Shown here: positions 42,432 through 51,206 of the stretch, piece by piece
Layout of the letters: the number at the start of each line of letters is the position of its first letter
Position numbering within the stretch: the first letter of the stretch is position 1
Source: Rubrimonas sp036735545
Lineage (GTDB): Bacteria > Pseudomonadota > Alphaproteobacteria > Rhodobacterales > Rhodobacteraceae
Assembly (NCBI GenBank): GCA_036735545.1
Contig: DAINOD010000008.1
Coordinates: forward strand, 1 to 64,000
DNA: 64,000 nucleotides
Direction: 5' to 3'
Notes under the pieces: model-generated
Databases searched by the model: none
The model's input: only the letters and a program-made list of their open reading frames with translations
Told to the model about the DNA's origin: nothing
Translations under genes and position numbers: made by a program

Positions 42432-43442
42432 ATGACCGGACCTACCGTAGAGATCGCCTTTCTGAACCGCGCGGCCATCGAGGCCCTGCGGCTGACCGAC
42501 GCCGAAATCCTCGCGGCGGTGGAACTGGGTCTGGCCATGCAGGGCCGCGGCGAGACGGCCATCGAGCCGCGGATGCACCTCGAGCCCCGCGCAGGGGTGG
42601 AGGGCCACTTCAACGTGCTGCGCGGCTGGATCGGCGGGGCGGTGGATTCCGCAGGCGTGAAGGTCGTCGGCGACTTCGTGGACAACTACAAGGAGGGGCG
42701 GCCGTCCGAATACGGCCTGCTCGCCCTGTTCGACCCGCGCAACGGCGCGCCCAAGGCGTTGCTGGACGCGACCGGGCTGACCGACATGCGCACCGGCGCC
42801 GTCACGGCGCTCGGCGCGCGGCACCTGGCGCGGCGCGATGCGAAGGTGCTGGGCCATGTCGGGGCGCGCGGCACCGCCTACTGGAACGTGCGCCTGCTCG
42901 CGAGCCTGTTCGACTTCGACGAGATCCGCGTCCATTCCCGCCGCCCAGAGAGCCGCGAGGCCTTCGCCCGCCGGCTGTCGCAGGACCTCGGCCGCGAGGT
43001 GATCGCCACCGCCGACTGGCGCTCCTGCGTCGAGGGCGCCGACATCGTGGTGGAGGCCTCCCGCCTCAGCGCGCCCGAGCCGATGCTGCGCACGGAATGG
43101 GTCAAGCCCGGCGCGCTGGTCGTGCCCTATGGCACGATGAGCGCGGTGGAGCTTTCGCTGACCGACGTGATGGACAAGATGGTGGTTGACGACTGGGGAC
43201 AGTGCCGCACCGGCAAGTTCGGCGCCCTGCGCGCCCATGTGGAGGCGGGCAAGCTGTCGGAGGCGACGCTGCACGCGGAACTCGGCCAGATCGTCGCCGG
43301 GATGAAGCCGGGGCGCGAGCGCGACGACGAGACCATCCTGTTCTGGCACCGCGGCCTGTCGCTGTCGGACATCGCGCTGGGCCACGCCATGCTGGAGAAG
43401 GCCGGGCCGATGGGCCTGATCCAGCGGCTGACATGGTTCTAG
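42432..43442 (+). CDS. Ornithine cyclodeaminase / mu-crystallin family protein
   Basis: 336-residue NAD(P)-binding protein. Family features: GVKVVGDFVDNY, YGLLALFDPRNGAPKALLDATGLTDMRTGAVTALGARHLARRDAKVLGHVGARGTAYWNVRLL, where the conserved Arg and the nucleotide-binding Gly stretch lie. Members include ornithine cyclodeaminase, alanine dehydrogenase and ketimine reductases, so the reaction is open. Usual family signature GxGxQA is altered here to GHVGARGTA. It overlaps the downstream HAL-family gene by ten bases, implying a joint pathway. Confidence 0.78.
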   Translation: MTGPTVEIAFLNRAAIEALRLTDAEILAAVELGLAMQGRGETAIEPRMHLEPRAGVEGHFNVLRGWIGGAVDSAGVKVVGDFVDNYKEGRPSEYGLLALFDPRNGAPKALLDATGLTDMRTGAVTALGARHLARRDAKVLGHVGARGTAYWNVRLLASLFDFDEIRVHSRRPESREAFARRLSQDLGREVIATADWRSCVEGADIVVEASRLSAPEPMLRTEWVKPGALVVPYGTMSAVELSLTDVMDKMVVDDWGQCRTGKFGALRAHVEAGKLSEATLHAELGQIVAGMKPGRERDDETILFWHRGLSLSDIALGHAMLEKAGPMGLIQRLTWF

Positions 43443-44896
43443 AGGCGGACGCGCCCGTCACGCTGGCGGGCTTCGTCGCCGCCGCGGCCGGGCCTTGCGA
43501 CCTGACCCTGTCGGGCGCGGCGCAGGCGCGTCTCGCTGCGGCGCGCGCGACGGTGGCGGCGGCGGCGGCGGGGCCGGAGCCGGTCTACGGGCTGAACACC
43601 GGGCTTGGCGGCAACCTCGGCCACCGCATCGCGCCGGGCGAGATGGCGGCTTTCCAGGCGCAGATGCTGGCCGGCCGCCGCGTGGGTCTCGGTCGCGCCC
43701 CGGAGGCGCTGTGCCGCGCGGCCTTCCTCGCGCGCATCCTCGGGATGGCGAAGGGGCGGTCGGGCGTCTCGCCGGGCATCCTCGATCTGATGATCGCCAT
43801 GGCGGCGCGCGGGCTCGCGCCGGTCCTGCCCGAGCGCGGCTCCATCGGCGCGGCCGACCTCGCCGCGGGCGCGGCGCTGGGCGCGGCGCTGATCGGCGAG
43901 GGCGCGATCTGGCGCGACGGCGCCGCGGTCCCGGCCGCGCAGGCGCTGGCCGAAGCCGGGCTTGCGCCGGCGACGCTCGGGCCAAAGGACGCCATCGCGC
44001 TGGCCAACGCCGCCTGTCTGTCGGTGGCGCGGGCGGCTCTGGCGCTGGCCGAGGCGGGGCGCTGGCTGGAGCGGGCCATGGCCGTCGCGACGCTTTCGGG
44101 CGAGGGCTATGCGATGAACCTCTCGATCCTCGATCCGCGGCTGCAGGCGCTGCGCCCCGGCGCCGGGCAGGCGGCGGCGGCGGCGTGGCTGAGCGACGCC
44201 TTCGCGGGCTCCGCCCTCTGGGGCGCGGCGCGCTCGGTGCAGGACGCGCTCTCCTTCCGCACCATGGCCGTCGTCTTCGGCGCGGCGCGGGCGGCGCTGG
44301 CGCGCGCGGTCGCGGAGGTCGAGGCGGAGTTGAACGCCGCGGCCGACAGCCCCGCCGTTCTGGACGGCGCGCTGATGTCCACGCCGAACTTCCACGGGCT
44401 CGCGCTGGCGTTGGCGCTGGATTCAACGGCGCAGGCGCTGGCCCCGGTCGCGGCGGCGCAGGCGCAGCGCGTCGTACGGCTGATGGACCCGGCGCGATCG
44501 GCCCTGCCGCGCTATCTCTCGCCGGTGGGCGGAGCGTCGGCGGGTCTCGTGCCGCTGCAGAAGACCGCCGCGGCGCTGGCGGTCGAGGCGCGGCTCGCGG
44601 CGCGACCCTCCGTGATCGACGCCATGCCCGTATCGGACGGCGCGGAGGACGTCGCGCCGCTGACCCCCCACGCCGCGGCGGGGCTGGGCGCGACCGTCGA
44701 GCCCCTGGCGTGGCTGACCTCCGTGGAGGCGCGCACGGCGATGCAGGCGGTGCACCTGCGCGCGCCGGCCGCCCTTGGCCGCGTCCCGGCCGCGCTGCGC
44801 GAGACGCTGCGCGCCGTCGCGCCGCCCGTGGTCGACGACCGCGCCGTCGGGCCGGAGGTTGAAGCCGTTCGGGCGGCGCTCGACGCCGGCGCCTAG
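43433..44896 (+). CDS. HAL/PAL-family ammonia-lyase-like protein lacking the MIO triad
   Basis: 487-residue protein of the histidine/phenylalanine ammonia-lyase superfamily. YGLNTGLGGNLGHRI near residue 47, the loop RGSIGAADLAAGAALGAALIGEG near 135, KDAIALANAA near 185 and FHGLALALALDS match the fold. The self-processing Ala-Ser-Gly that forms the MIO cofactor is missing: at residues 139-142 the sequence is Gly-Ala-Ala-Asp, one residue shorter than the usual loop and without Ser. A true HutH role is therefore unlikely. ATG 43433 overlaps the ornithine cyclodeaminase-like gene. Confidence 0.75.
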   Translation: MVLEADAPVTLAGFVAAAAGPCDLTLSGAAQARLAAARATVAAAAAGPEPVYGLNTGLGGNLGHRIAPGEMAAFQAQMLAGRRVGLGRAPEALCRAAFLARILGMAKGRSGVSPGILDLMIAMAARGLAPVLPERGSIGAADLAAGAALGAALIGEGAIWRDGAAVPAAQALAEAGLAPATLGPKDAIALANAACLSVARAALALAEAGRWLERAMAVATLSGEGYAMNLSILDPRLQALRPGAGQAAAAAWLSDAFAGSALWGAARSVQDALSFRTMAVVFGAARAALARAVAEVEAELNAAADSPAVLDGALMSTPNFHGLALALALDSTAQALAPVAAAQAQRVVRLMDPARSALPRYLSPVGGASAGLVPLQKTAAALAVEARLAARPSVIDAMPVSDGAEDVAPLTPHAAAGLGATVEPLAWLTSVEARTAMQAVHLRAPAALGRVPAALRETLRAVAPPVVDDRAVGPEVEAVRAALDAGA

Positions 44897-44900
44897 GCCG

Positions 44901-44930
44901 CGGGGTCGCGAAGGAGCGCCTTCGACCCCG
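44901..44930. terminator. Hairpin after the HAL-like gene
   Basis: Perfect 8-bp outer stem CGGGGTCG (44901-44908) / CGACCCCG (44923-44930) with an inner AAGG/CCTT stem and AGCG loop, four bases after the stop. No T-tract. It separates this pair from the ABC operon. Confidence 0.5.
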
Positions 44931-45037
44931 CACGGCAGGCGCCCGCCTCGACGTCTCGCAACCTTCGCTGAAACGTCGCGCACATGTCGTCATCGCGGCT
45001 TAGCCCTCGGGTTCCGACAGACAACCGGGAGCCGTCC

Positions 45038-46384
45038 ATGAAAGCTGCGCGCATCCTCGCCGCCGGTCTCGCCCTCAGCGTCGCCGCGCCCGCGCTCTCC
45101 GCCGAGATCACCGTGAACCTCTGGTCGCGCGCCGACCGTTCGGGCCCTCTGCGCGCCCAGAACATCGTGGACGCCGCCGAGACCCTGAACCGCATGCTCG
45201 CCGCCGCGGGCGCAGACCAGCGCGTGCGGGTCAACCTGATCGAGACCAACGCGATGGGCTTCGACGCCGACGCGCTCGACCTGCTGCGCGCCCATTCGGT
45301 CGGCGAGACGCCCGACATCGTGGTCGCCGCGCACGAGTGGATCGGCGCCTTCGTCGAGGCGGGCCTCGCCGCCAACCTCGAGGACCACATCGAGTCCAAC
45401 GCCGTACTCTACGCCGACATGATCCCGGGCCTGTGGGAATCGGTGAAGTACAAGGGTCAGCGCTACGGCGTTCCGCAGGACAGCGAAGTCCGCATGATGT
45501 TCATGAACAACGACATCCTGCGCGAGATGGGCAAGTCCGAGGACTGGATCGCCGACCTGCCGGGCATGGTCAACCGCGGCGAGTTCACCGCTTTCGACTA
45601 CTGCGACCTCGCCGCCGAGGCGGTCAGCACCGGCGCGGCCGAGATCGGCTGGGTCCACCGCCCGAACGTCGGGCCCGACTTCCAGATGCTGATGGCCGCC
45701 TTCGGGATCCGCATCTACAACCCCGAGGAGGCCAAGCTCCAGATCACCGCGTCGGGTCTGGAGACCTTCTACGGCTGGCTCAAGCACTGCGTCGACAACG
45801 GCTCGCTGCCGCGCGACATGACCTCCTGGACCTGGGACAGCACGCACGCCGCCTTCCGCGAGGGCCGGGCCCTGTCGCAGTTCCACGGCATCTGGAACGT
45901 CGGGGCGCACCAGCAGGCGTTCGGCCTGTCGCCGACGGATGAGGAGGGCTTCTTCCGCCAGTTCACCTGGATCAACGCGCCCTCGGGCGAGAAGGGCGGC
46001 CAGCCCGCAAACCTCAGCCACCCGATCATCTACGTCGTCGGCGACACGCCGCAGAAGGAAGTCGCGGCGATGCTCGTCGCGCTGGCCTCGCAGCATGTGC
46101 CGAACACCGCCCACGCCGTCGACAGCTACCACACCCCGATCAAGTTCGGGCAGTCCGCGATGCCCGACTTCGTCGAGCGCGGCTGGGCGCTGGTCGCCGG
46201 GGTGCCGTTGCTGGAGTTCGCCGAGTACATGCCGAACCACGCCCGGATCGGCCAGTACAACGCGATCGTCTACCAGGGCATCCAGGCGGTAGAGACGGGC
46301 GCGATGAGCCCGGCCGACGCGGCCGCCTTCGTCGTCGAGGAGCTCGAGGTCGAGCTCGGCGACGACGTGATCATCCTCGACTGA
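45038..46384 (+). CDS. Sugar/glycerol-phosphate-type ABC binding protein
   Basis: 448-residue periplasmic binding protein of the extracellular solute-binding family 1 (MalE/UgpB class). Signal peptide of about 22 residues ends ALSA. The core has DIVVAAHEWIGAFVEAGLAANLEDHI and YGVPQDSEVRMMFMNNDILRE, equivalent to the hinge region of this class, and many ligand-stacking aromatics (WTW, FHGIWNVG). GGGAG seven bases upstream supports ATG 45038. First gene of the operon running to at least the phosphodiesterases. Confidence 0.85.
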   Translation: MKAARILAAGLALSVAAPALSAEITVNLWSRADRSGPLRAQNIVDAAETLNRMLAAAGADQRVRVNLIETNAMGFDADALDLLRAHSVGETPDIVVAAHEWIGAFVEAGLAANLEDHIESNAVLYADMIPGLWESVKYKGQRYGVPQDSEVRMMFMNNDILREMGKSEDWIADLPGMVNRGEFTAFDYCDLAAEAVSTGAAEIGWVHRPNVGPDFQMLMAAFGIRIYNPEEAKLQITASGLETFYGWLKHCVDNGSLPRDMTSWTWDSTHAAFREGRALSQFHGIWNVGAHQQAFGLSPTDEEGFFRQFTWINAPSGEKGGQPANLSHPIIYVVGDTPQKEVAAMLVALASQHVPNTAHAVDSYHTPIKFGQSAMPDFVERGWALVAGVPLLEFAEYMPNHARIGQYNAIVYQGIQAVETGAMSPADAAAFVVEELEVELGDDVIILD

Positions 46385-46420
46385 CCGGCCGGGGCGGCCA
46401 GCGCCGCCCCCTCCGCCCAG

Positions 46421-47371
46421 ATGCGCCTCACGCCCGCCCAGCGCGCCCGCCTCGACGCCGCGGTGTTCCTCGGACCCGCGGCGATCCTGCTGATCGCGTT
46501 CTTCATCGCGCCGATCTTCGTCAACATCGCCGTCGCGTTCTCCGAGATGAACCAGACGGTGTTCTTCGGCGAATTCTCCGGGCGAGAGTTCAACAAGCTG
46601 TTCCGCCCCTCTGAGACCGCCTGGCTCGGCTTCGAGCTGCGCCTCCAGTTCTACGCCGCGCTCGCGCTGACCGCGACCTTCACGCTGATCACCCTGACGC
46701 TGTTCAACGTCGGGCTGGCGCTGGCGCTGGCGCTGGCGACCACCGCCCTGCCCGAACGCGCCGGCGCCTTCTTCCGCGCGGTCTGGCTGCTGCCGCGCAT
46801 GAGCCCCTCGGTGGTCTATGCGCTCCTGTGGCTGTGGGTGGTGGACGCGGCGCCGCGGGGGCTGCTGAACCAGATCGCCATGGGGCTGTTCGGGCTGGAG
46901 CAGCCGCTGAACCTGCGGCTCGACCAGCCGATGCTGGTGATCGTGCTGGCCAACGGCTTCATCGGCGCGTCGCTGGGCATGATCATCTTCACCTCCGCGA
47001 TCCGCGCCATCCCCGAGCACCTGTTCCACGCGGCGCGGGTGGACGGGGCCGGGCCGTGGTCCGTGGTGCGCCACGTGGTTCTGCCGGCCCTGCGCTGGCC
47101 TATCGGCTACATCACGATCTACCAGACGCTCGCGCTGGTGGTGTCGTTCGAATACATCTTCCTCATCATGGGGCCGGCTAGGTCCACGATGACGATGGCG
47201 ATGCTGGCATGGACGCGCACGCTGGCGCCCGGCATCGGCGGCGGCCAGTACGCCTACGGCGCCGCCATCATGTTGCTGCTGATCGCGGTCGGCATCGTCG
47301 CCGGGCTGCTGATGTGGCGCTTCATCGACATGGGCCGGCTGCTGCAGCGGCCCCGGATCGAGACGCGGTGA
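46421..47371 (+). CDS. ABC transporter permease, MalF/UgpA class
   Basis: 316-residue permease with six to seven membrane helices. The EAA loop is IPEHLFHAARVDGAGPWSVVRHVVLPALRWP near residue 200. Helix one carries FLGPAAILLIAFFIAPIFVNIAVAF. Its stop overlaps the start of the second permease gene (TGATG). Confidence 0.9.
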   Translation: MRLTPAQRARLDAAVFLGPAAILLIAFFIAPIFVNIAVAFSEMNQTVFFGEFSGREFNKLFRPSETAWLGFELRLQFYAALALTATFTLITLTLFNVGLALALALATTALPERAGAFFRAVWLLPRMSPSVVYALLWLWVVDAAPRGLLNQIAMGLFGLEQPLNLRLDQPMLVIVLANGFIGASLGMIIFTSAIRAIPEHLFHAARVDGAGPWSVVRHVVLPALRWPIGYITIYQTLALVVSFEYIFLIMGPARSTMTMAMLAWTRTLAPGIGGGQYAYGAAIMLLLIAVGIVAGLLMWRFIDMGRLLQRPRIETR

Positions 47372-48423
47372 TGCGCGGAACCGTCACCGACTGGAACAGG
47401 CTGGCCCGGCGCGCGCGGCGCGGACGGCTGATCCGCGGCGGCGCGCTGGTCGCGGTGCTGACGCTGATCTCGGTCCCCATCGTGCTGCCCTATGTCTGGA
47501 TGCTGCTGATCTCGCTGACCGCCCGCACCGGCGGCGTCGAGGCCGCCGTGCTGTGGCGCGCCTGCGCCGCGCTGGCGCCGGTGCTGGCGGGCTGGGGCGC
47601 CGCGCGGGCGCTGCTGGCGGCGCGGCGCCGGCCCGTCGTCGATCTGGCGGCGCTGGTCGCGGCCGTCGCGGCGCTGTTGCTCGTCATCGGGCCGGATATC
47701 CACTTCGCCAACTACCGCTTCCTCGTCACCGCCAACCTCGTCGAGGACATCCGGGGCCGCGCCACCGCGGGCGGGCAGTATCCGTGGGTCTGGAACGCCT
47801 TTCTCTCCTCGCTGATCCTCGCAGGCGGGCAGACGGTGCTGGCGGTGACGGTGTCGACGCTGGCGGGCTACTACCTGTCGCGCTTCGCCTTCGCCGGGCG
47901 GTCGGCGTTCCTGCAGGGGATGCTGGTGCTGCAGGCGTTTCCGGCGATGACGCTGACCATCCCGCTGTTTCTCATCAGCTACTGGACCGGCCTGCTGAAC
48001 TCGCTGTCGGCGCCGCTGCTGGTGCTGACGGCGCTGGAGCTGCCGTTCTTCATCTTCATCATGAAGGGCTTCTTCGACGCCGTCCCGTGGGAGATCGAGA
48101 TGAGCGCGCTGACCGACGGCGCCTCGCGCCGGCAGGCGTTCCGCATGGTCGTCGTCCCGCAGGTGCGCGGCGGCATGATCGCCATCGGCGTCTTCGCCTT
48201 CATCCGCGGCTGGGAGGAGTACGTCTTCGTCTCGGTCCTGCGCACCGGCGGCGGATACTGGACCATGTCAACCTATCTCTACTATGTCGCGGAGGACGTC
48301 ATGGGCGTGGACTACGGTCTCGTCGCCGCGGTCGCGGTCTTCTATCTCGTTCCCTCGCTGATCCTCTATCTGGCCTGCCAGCGGCATCTGACGCAGATGA
48401 CGCTCGGCGGCGTGAAGGGCTGA
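47371..48423 (+). CDS. ABC transporter permease, MalG/UgpE class, with insert
   Basis: 350-residue permease. The EAA loop PWEIEMSALTDGASRRQAFRMVVVPQVRGG near residue 232 and GYYLSRFAFAGRSAF near 168 are typical of MalG. The usual length is about 280; here an extra stretch at about residues 55-110, with two additional hydrophobic segments (WRACAALAPVLAGWGAARALL and DLAALVAAVAALLLVIG), follows the first helix. It is in frame and looks genuine. Confidence 0.87.
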   Translation: MRGTVTDWNRLARRARRGRLIRGGALVAVLTLISVPIVLPYVWMLLISLTARTGGVEAAVLWRACAALAPVLAGWGAARALLAARRRPVVDLAALVAAVAALLLVIGPDIHFANYRFLVTANLVEDIRGRATAGGQYPWVWNAFLSSLILAGGQTVLAVTVSTLAGYYLSRFAFAGRSAFLQGMLVLQAFPAMTLTIPLFLISYWTGLLNSLSAPLLVLTALELPFFIFIMKGFFDAVPWEIEMSALTDGASRRQAFRMVVVPQVRGGMIAIGVFAFIRGWEEYVFVSVLRTGGGYWTMSTYLYYVAEDVMGVDYGLVAAVAVFYLVPSLILYLACQRHLTQMTLGGVKG

Positions 48424-48427
48424 GGCG

Positions 48428-49498
48428 ATGGCGCGGGTCGAGTTGCGCGGCGTCTCGAAGGTCTGGGACCGCGCCACGGCGGCGCGCGACCTGGATCTGA
48501 CGGTCGATGACGGCGAGTTCGTCGCGGTGCTCGGCCCCTCGGGCTGCGGCAAGTCGACGACGCTGTTCATGCTGGCGGGCGTCTACGTGCCGACCGCGGG
48601 CGACATCCTGTTCGACGGCCAGCGGGTGAACGAGGTCGAGGCCCGCGACCGCAACGTCGGGGTCGTGTTCCAGTCCTACGCGCTCTATCCGCACATGACC
48701 GCGCTGCAGAACATCCTGTTTCCGCTGCGCTTCCAGAACCTGCGCCGCGACGTGGCCGAGGGGCGCGCGCGCGAGGCGGCGGCGCTGACGCAGATCGAGG
48801 GCTTGCTGGAGCGCAAGCCGTCCGAACTGTCGGGCGGCCAGCAGCAGCGCGTGGCGCTGGCCCGCGCGCTCGTCAAGCGGCCGAACCTGCTGCTGCTGGA
48901 CGAGCCGCTGTCCAACCTCGACGCCACGCTGCGGCTGACCATGCGGGCCGAACTGAAACGGCTGACGCGCAGCCTCGGCGTGACCACGATCCTGGTCACG
49001 CACGATCAGCTGGAGGCCACCACCATGGCCGACCGCGTGGTGTGCATGAACGCGGGCCGCATCGAGCAGGTCGGGACGGCCGAGGACCTCTACGCGCGGC
49101 CCGACACGCTGTTCGTCGCCGGCTTCATCGGTGCGCCGCCGATGAACCGGCTGGCCGGAACGGCGCTGGGCGGCGCGCTGGCGCTGGGTCATGCGCGCCT
49201 GTCGATCGAGGGCGCCAGCGGCCCCGTCACCTTCGGCCTGCGGCCCGAAGCGCTGCGCAGCGAGCCCGCGGGACTGCCGGCCCGCGTCGTCTCGGTCGAG
49301 CCGATGGGGCGCGAGACGCTCTATCTCGCCGACACGCCCGCGGGCCCCGCGCACTTCCTCGAGGCCGGCCCCCAGCCGCGCTGGCGCGAGGGCGCGGGGC
49401 TGCATCTGGCCTTCGACCCCGCGGACAGTCTGATCTTCGACGCAGACGGGAAGCGCATCCCGAACGCCCGCGCCGCACTGGAGCCCGCCCATGCGTGA
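48428..49498 (+). CDS. ABC transporter ATPase, MalK/UgpC class
   Basis: 356-residue nucleotide-binding subunit. Walker A GPSGCGKST near residue 36, signature LSGGQQQRVALARALV, Walker B LLLLDEPLSNLDA and switch LVTHDQLEATTMADR are complete. The C-terminal OB-type regulatory domain (FGLRPEALRSEP...) identifies the CUT1 class. Overlaps the next gene by eight bases, tying the transporter to the phosphodiesterases. Confidence 0.92.
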   Translation: MARVELRGVSKVWDRATAARDLDLTVDDGEFVAVLGPSGCGKSTTLFMLAGVYVPTAGDILFDGQRVNEVEARDRNVGVVFQSYALYPHMTALQNILFPLRFQNLRRDVAEGRAREAAALTQIEGLLERKPSELSGGQQQRVALARALVKRPNLLLLDEPLSNLDATLRLTMRAELKRLTRSLGVTTILVTHDQLEATTMADRVVCMNAGRIEQVGTAEDLYARPDTLFVAGFIGAPPMNRLAGTALGGALALGHARLSIEGASGPVTFGLRPEALRSEPAGLPARVVSVEPMGRETLYLADTPAGPAHFLEAGPQPRWREGAGLHLAFDPADSLIFDADGKRIPNARAALEPAHA

Positions 49499-50489
49499 GA
49501 TCGTGACCGCCGCGATGGACGCCCTGCCCGCGCCCCCCGCCGCCGAGCGCGCCGCGGCCGCGGCGGGCCCGGCCTCGCAGGCCGAACACGACCGCTGGAT
49601 GGCGGCCTGGCCCTGCCTCGGCGCCGTGGAGTTGGCGCAGCCGACAGCCCCGGCGGATGGCACCGTGATCGTCTGCGCGTGGAACATCGAGCGCTGCAAG
49701 CACGTCGAGGCCTCCGCCGCGCTGCTGGCCGCCTGTGGGGCGGGCGTCGTGCTGGCGACCGAGATGGACCGCGGCATGGCCCGCGCCGGCCAGCGCCACA
49801 CCACGGCCGATCTCGCCCGCGCGCTTGGCATGGGCTGGGCCTTCGCGGTTGAGTTCGTTGAACTCGGCCTCGGCGACGACCGCGAGCGGGAGGCCTGCGC
49901 CGGGCGGGGCAACGCCGAGGGGCTGCATGGCAACGCGGTGCTGTCGCGCTGGCCGATCCTGCGCGCGGCGATGATCCCGCTGGACGACGGCGGCGGCTGG
50001 TTCCGCGCCGACATGAAACAGGGCCAGCGCCGCGTCGGCGGCCGCAATGCGGTGGCGGCGCTGATCGCGGCGCCGGGCGGGCCGCTCTGGGCGGTCTCGG
50101 TCCATTTCGAGAGCGAAAGCACGCCGGTCAGCCGCGCCGCCGAAGCGCAACGCCTGCTGGCGGGCCTTGCGGCGCTGGGCGCGCAGGGACCGGCGGTCGT
50201 CGGCGGCGACCTCAACGTGAAGGAGGCGCCCGTTGACCTGACCGACCCCGCGCCCGCCGAGCCCGCCTTCGCCACCTTCGCCGGGGCGGGCTTCGACTGG
50301 CGCGGCGCGAACGCCCCCGGCGTCACCACGCGCGCGCATCCGTGGCAGCCGCAGGACCGGCCTGGCCGCAAGCTCGACTGGCTTCTGCTGCGGGGCCTGA
50401 CCACCCGCGACCCCTGGATCGCGCCGGCGCTGGGGTCGGATGGCGTCGTGCTGTCGGACCACGAGCCCATCGGGGCGACGCTGACGTGA
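49491..50489 (+). CDS. Endonuclease/exonuclease/phosphatase-family hydrolase
   Basis: 332-residue metal-dependent phosphodiesterase/phosphatase of the EEP superfamily. Catalytic elements in order: AWNIER near residue 63, TEMDRGMA near 87, HFESES after ALWAVSVHFESES near 204, GGDLNVKE near 240 and the final SDHEPIGA. No signal peptide, so it should act in the cytoplasm. The superfamily covers nucleases, inositol phosphatases and phospholipases C; the ABC transporter just upstream and the GDPD-type enzyme just downstream suggest an imported phosphodiester rather than nucleic acid. Confidence 0.8.
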   Translation: MREIVTAAMDALPAPPAAERAAAAAGPASQAEHDRWMAAWPCLGAVELAQPTAPADGTVIVCAWNIERCKHVEASAALLAACGAGVVLATEMDRGMARAGQRHTTADLARALGMGWAFAVEFVELGLGDDREREACAGRGNAEGLHGNAVLSRWPILRAAMIPLDDGGGWFRADMKQGQRRVGGRNAVAALIAAPGGPLWAVSVHFESESTPVSRAAEAQRLLAGLAALGAQGPAVVGGDLNVKEAPVDLTDPAPAEPAFATFAGAGFDWRGANAPGVTTRAHPWQPQDRPGRKLDWLLLRGLTTRDPWIAPALGSDGVVLSDHEPIGATLT

Positions 50490-51199
50490 ACCGCCGGGCC
50501 CGCATCGTCTGCCACCGCGGCGCCTGTCGCGTCGCGCCGGAGAACACGCTGGCCTCGGCGCGCGCAGCGCTGCGGCTGGGCGGCGACATCGTGGAGATCG
50601 ACGTGCGCCAGGGCGCGGACGGCGCGCTGTGGCTCATGCACGACGAGACCGTTGATCGCACGACCGACGGCGCCGGCCCCATCGCCGCGATGGACGCCGC
50701 CGCGGTTGCGCGGCTCGACGCCGGCCGGTGGTTCGCCCCGGCCTTCGCCGGCGAGCCCGTGCCGCGGCTGGAGGACTTCCTCGCCGCCCTGCGCGGGCTC
50801 GGCGGGGTCTACGTCGAGGTGAAGGCGGCGGACGCAGGCGCTGTCGCCCGCGCCATCGACGCCGCCGCCCTGCCCCACGAGATCTTCGTCTACAGCGAGG
50901 ACGCAGCCCACAGGGCCGCCCTGCGCGAGGCGGCGCCCCGTCTGCGCCGGATGACCAACCGCCGCGACGTGGCCGACCTCGACGCCGCGCTGACCATCGA
51001 GCGGGCGCAGATCCTGGAACTCAACGGCGAGGACTTCTCGCCCGAGGCGGTCGCCGCCGCCCATGCCCGCGGGCTGGCGGTGATGGTCTACAGCGACGCG
51101 CCCGACCGCGACCTGTTCGCCGCGGCGCTGGCGGCGGGCGCAGATTATCTGAACACCGACTTCCCCGAGATGGTCCGCGCGCTGCGGGACGTCCCCTGA
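50486..51199 (+). CDS. Glycerophosphodiester phosphodiesterase (GDPD)
   Basis: 237-residue cytoplasmic GDPD-family TIM barrel. Catalytic signature CHRGACRVAPENTLASARAAL (His10, Arg11, Glu near 19), IVEIDVRQ with metal-binding Glu and Asp, and LMHDETVDRTTDG with the second catalytic His. VEVKAADAG carries another Glu. It hydrolyses glycerophosphodiesters to glycerol-3-phosphate and alcohol. GTG 50486 overlaps the preceding gene by four bases; the next gene starts seven bases downstream. Confidence 0.92.
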   Translation: MNRRARIVCHRGACRVAPENTLASARAALRLGGDIVEIDVRQGADGALWLMHDETVDRTTDGAGPIAAMDAAAVARLDAGRWFAPAFAGEPVPRLEDFLAALRGLGGVYVEVKAADAGAVARAIDAAALPHEIFVYSEDAAHRAALREAAPRLRRMTNRRDVADLDAALTIERAQILELNGEDFSPEAVAAAHARGLAVMVYSDAPDRDLFAAALAAGADYLNTDFPEMVRALRDVP

Positions 51200-51206
51200 G
51201 GCGATC

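Noticed and set aside
43433..44896. Annotation as histidine ammonia-lyase HutH
   Set aside because: The MIO triad is absent and no other hut gene is nearby.
44948..44976. Inverted CGACGT/ACGTCG half-sites upstream of the sugar-type ABC operon
   Set aside because: Six-base halves 17 bases apart are expected by chance at this GC content; no regulator gene adjacent.
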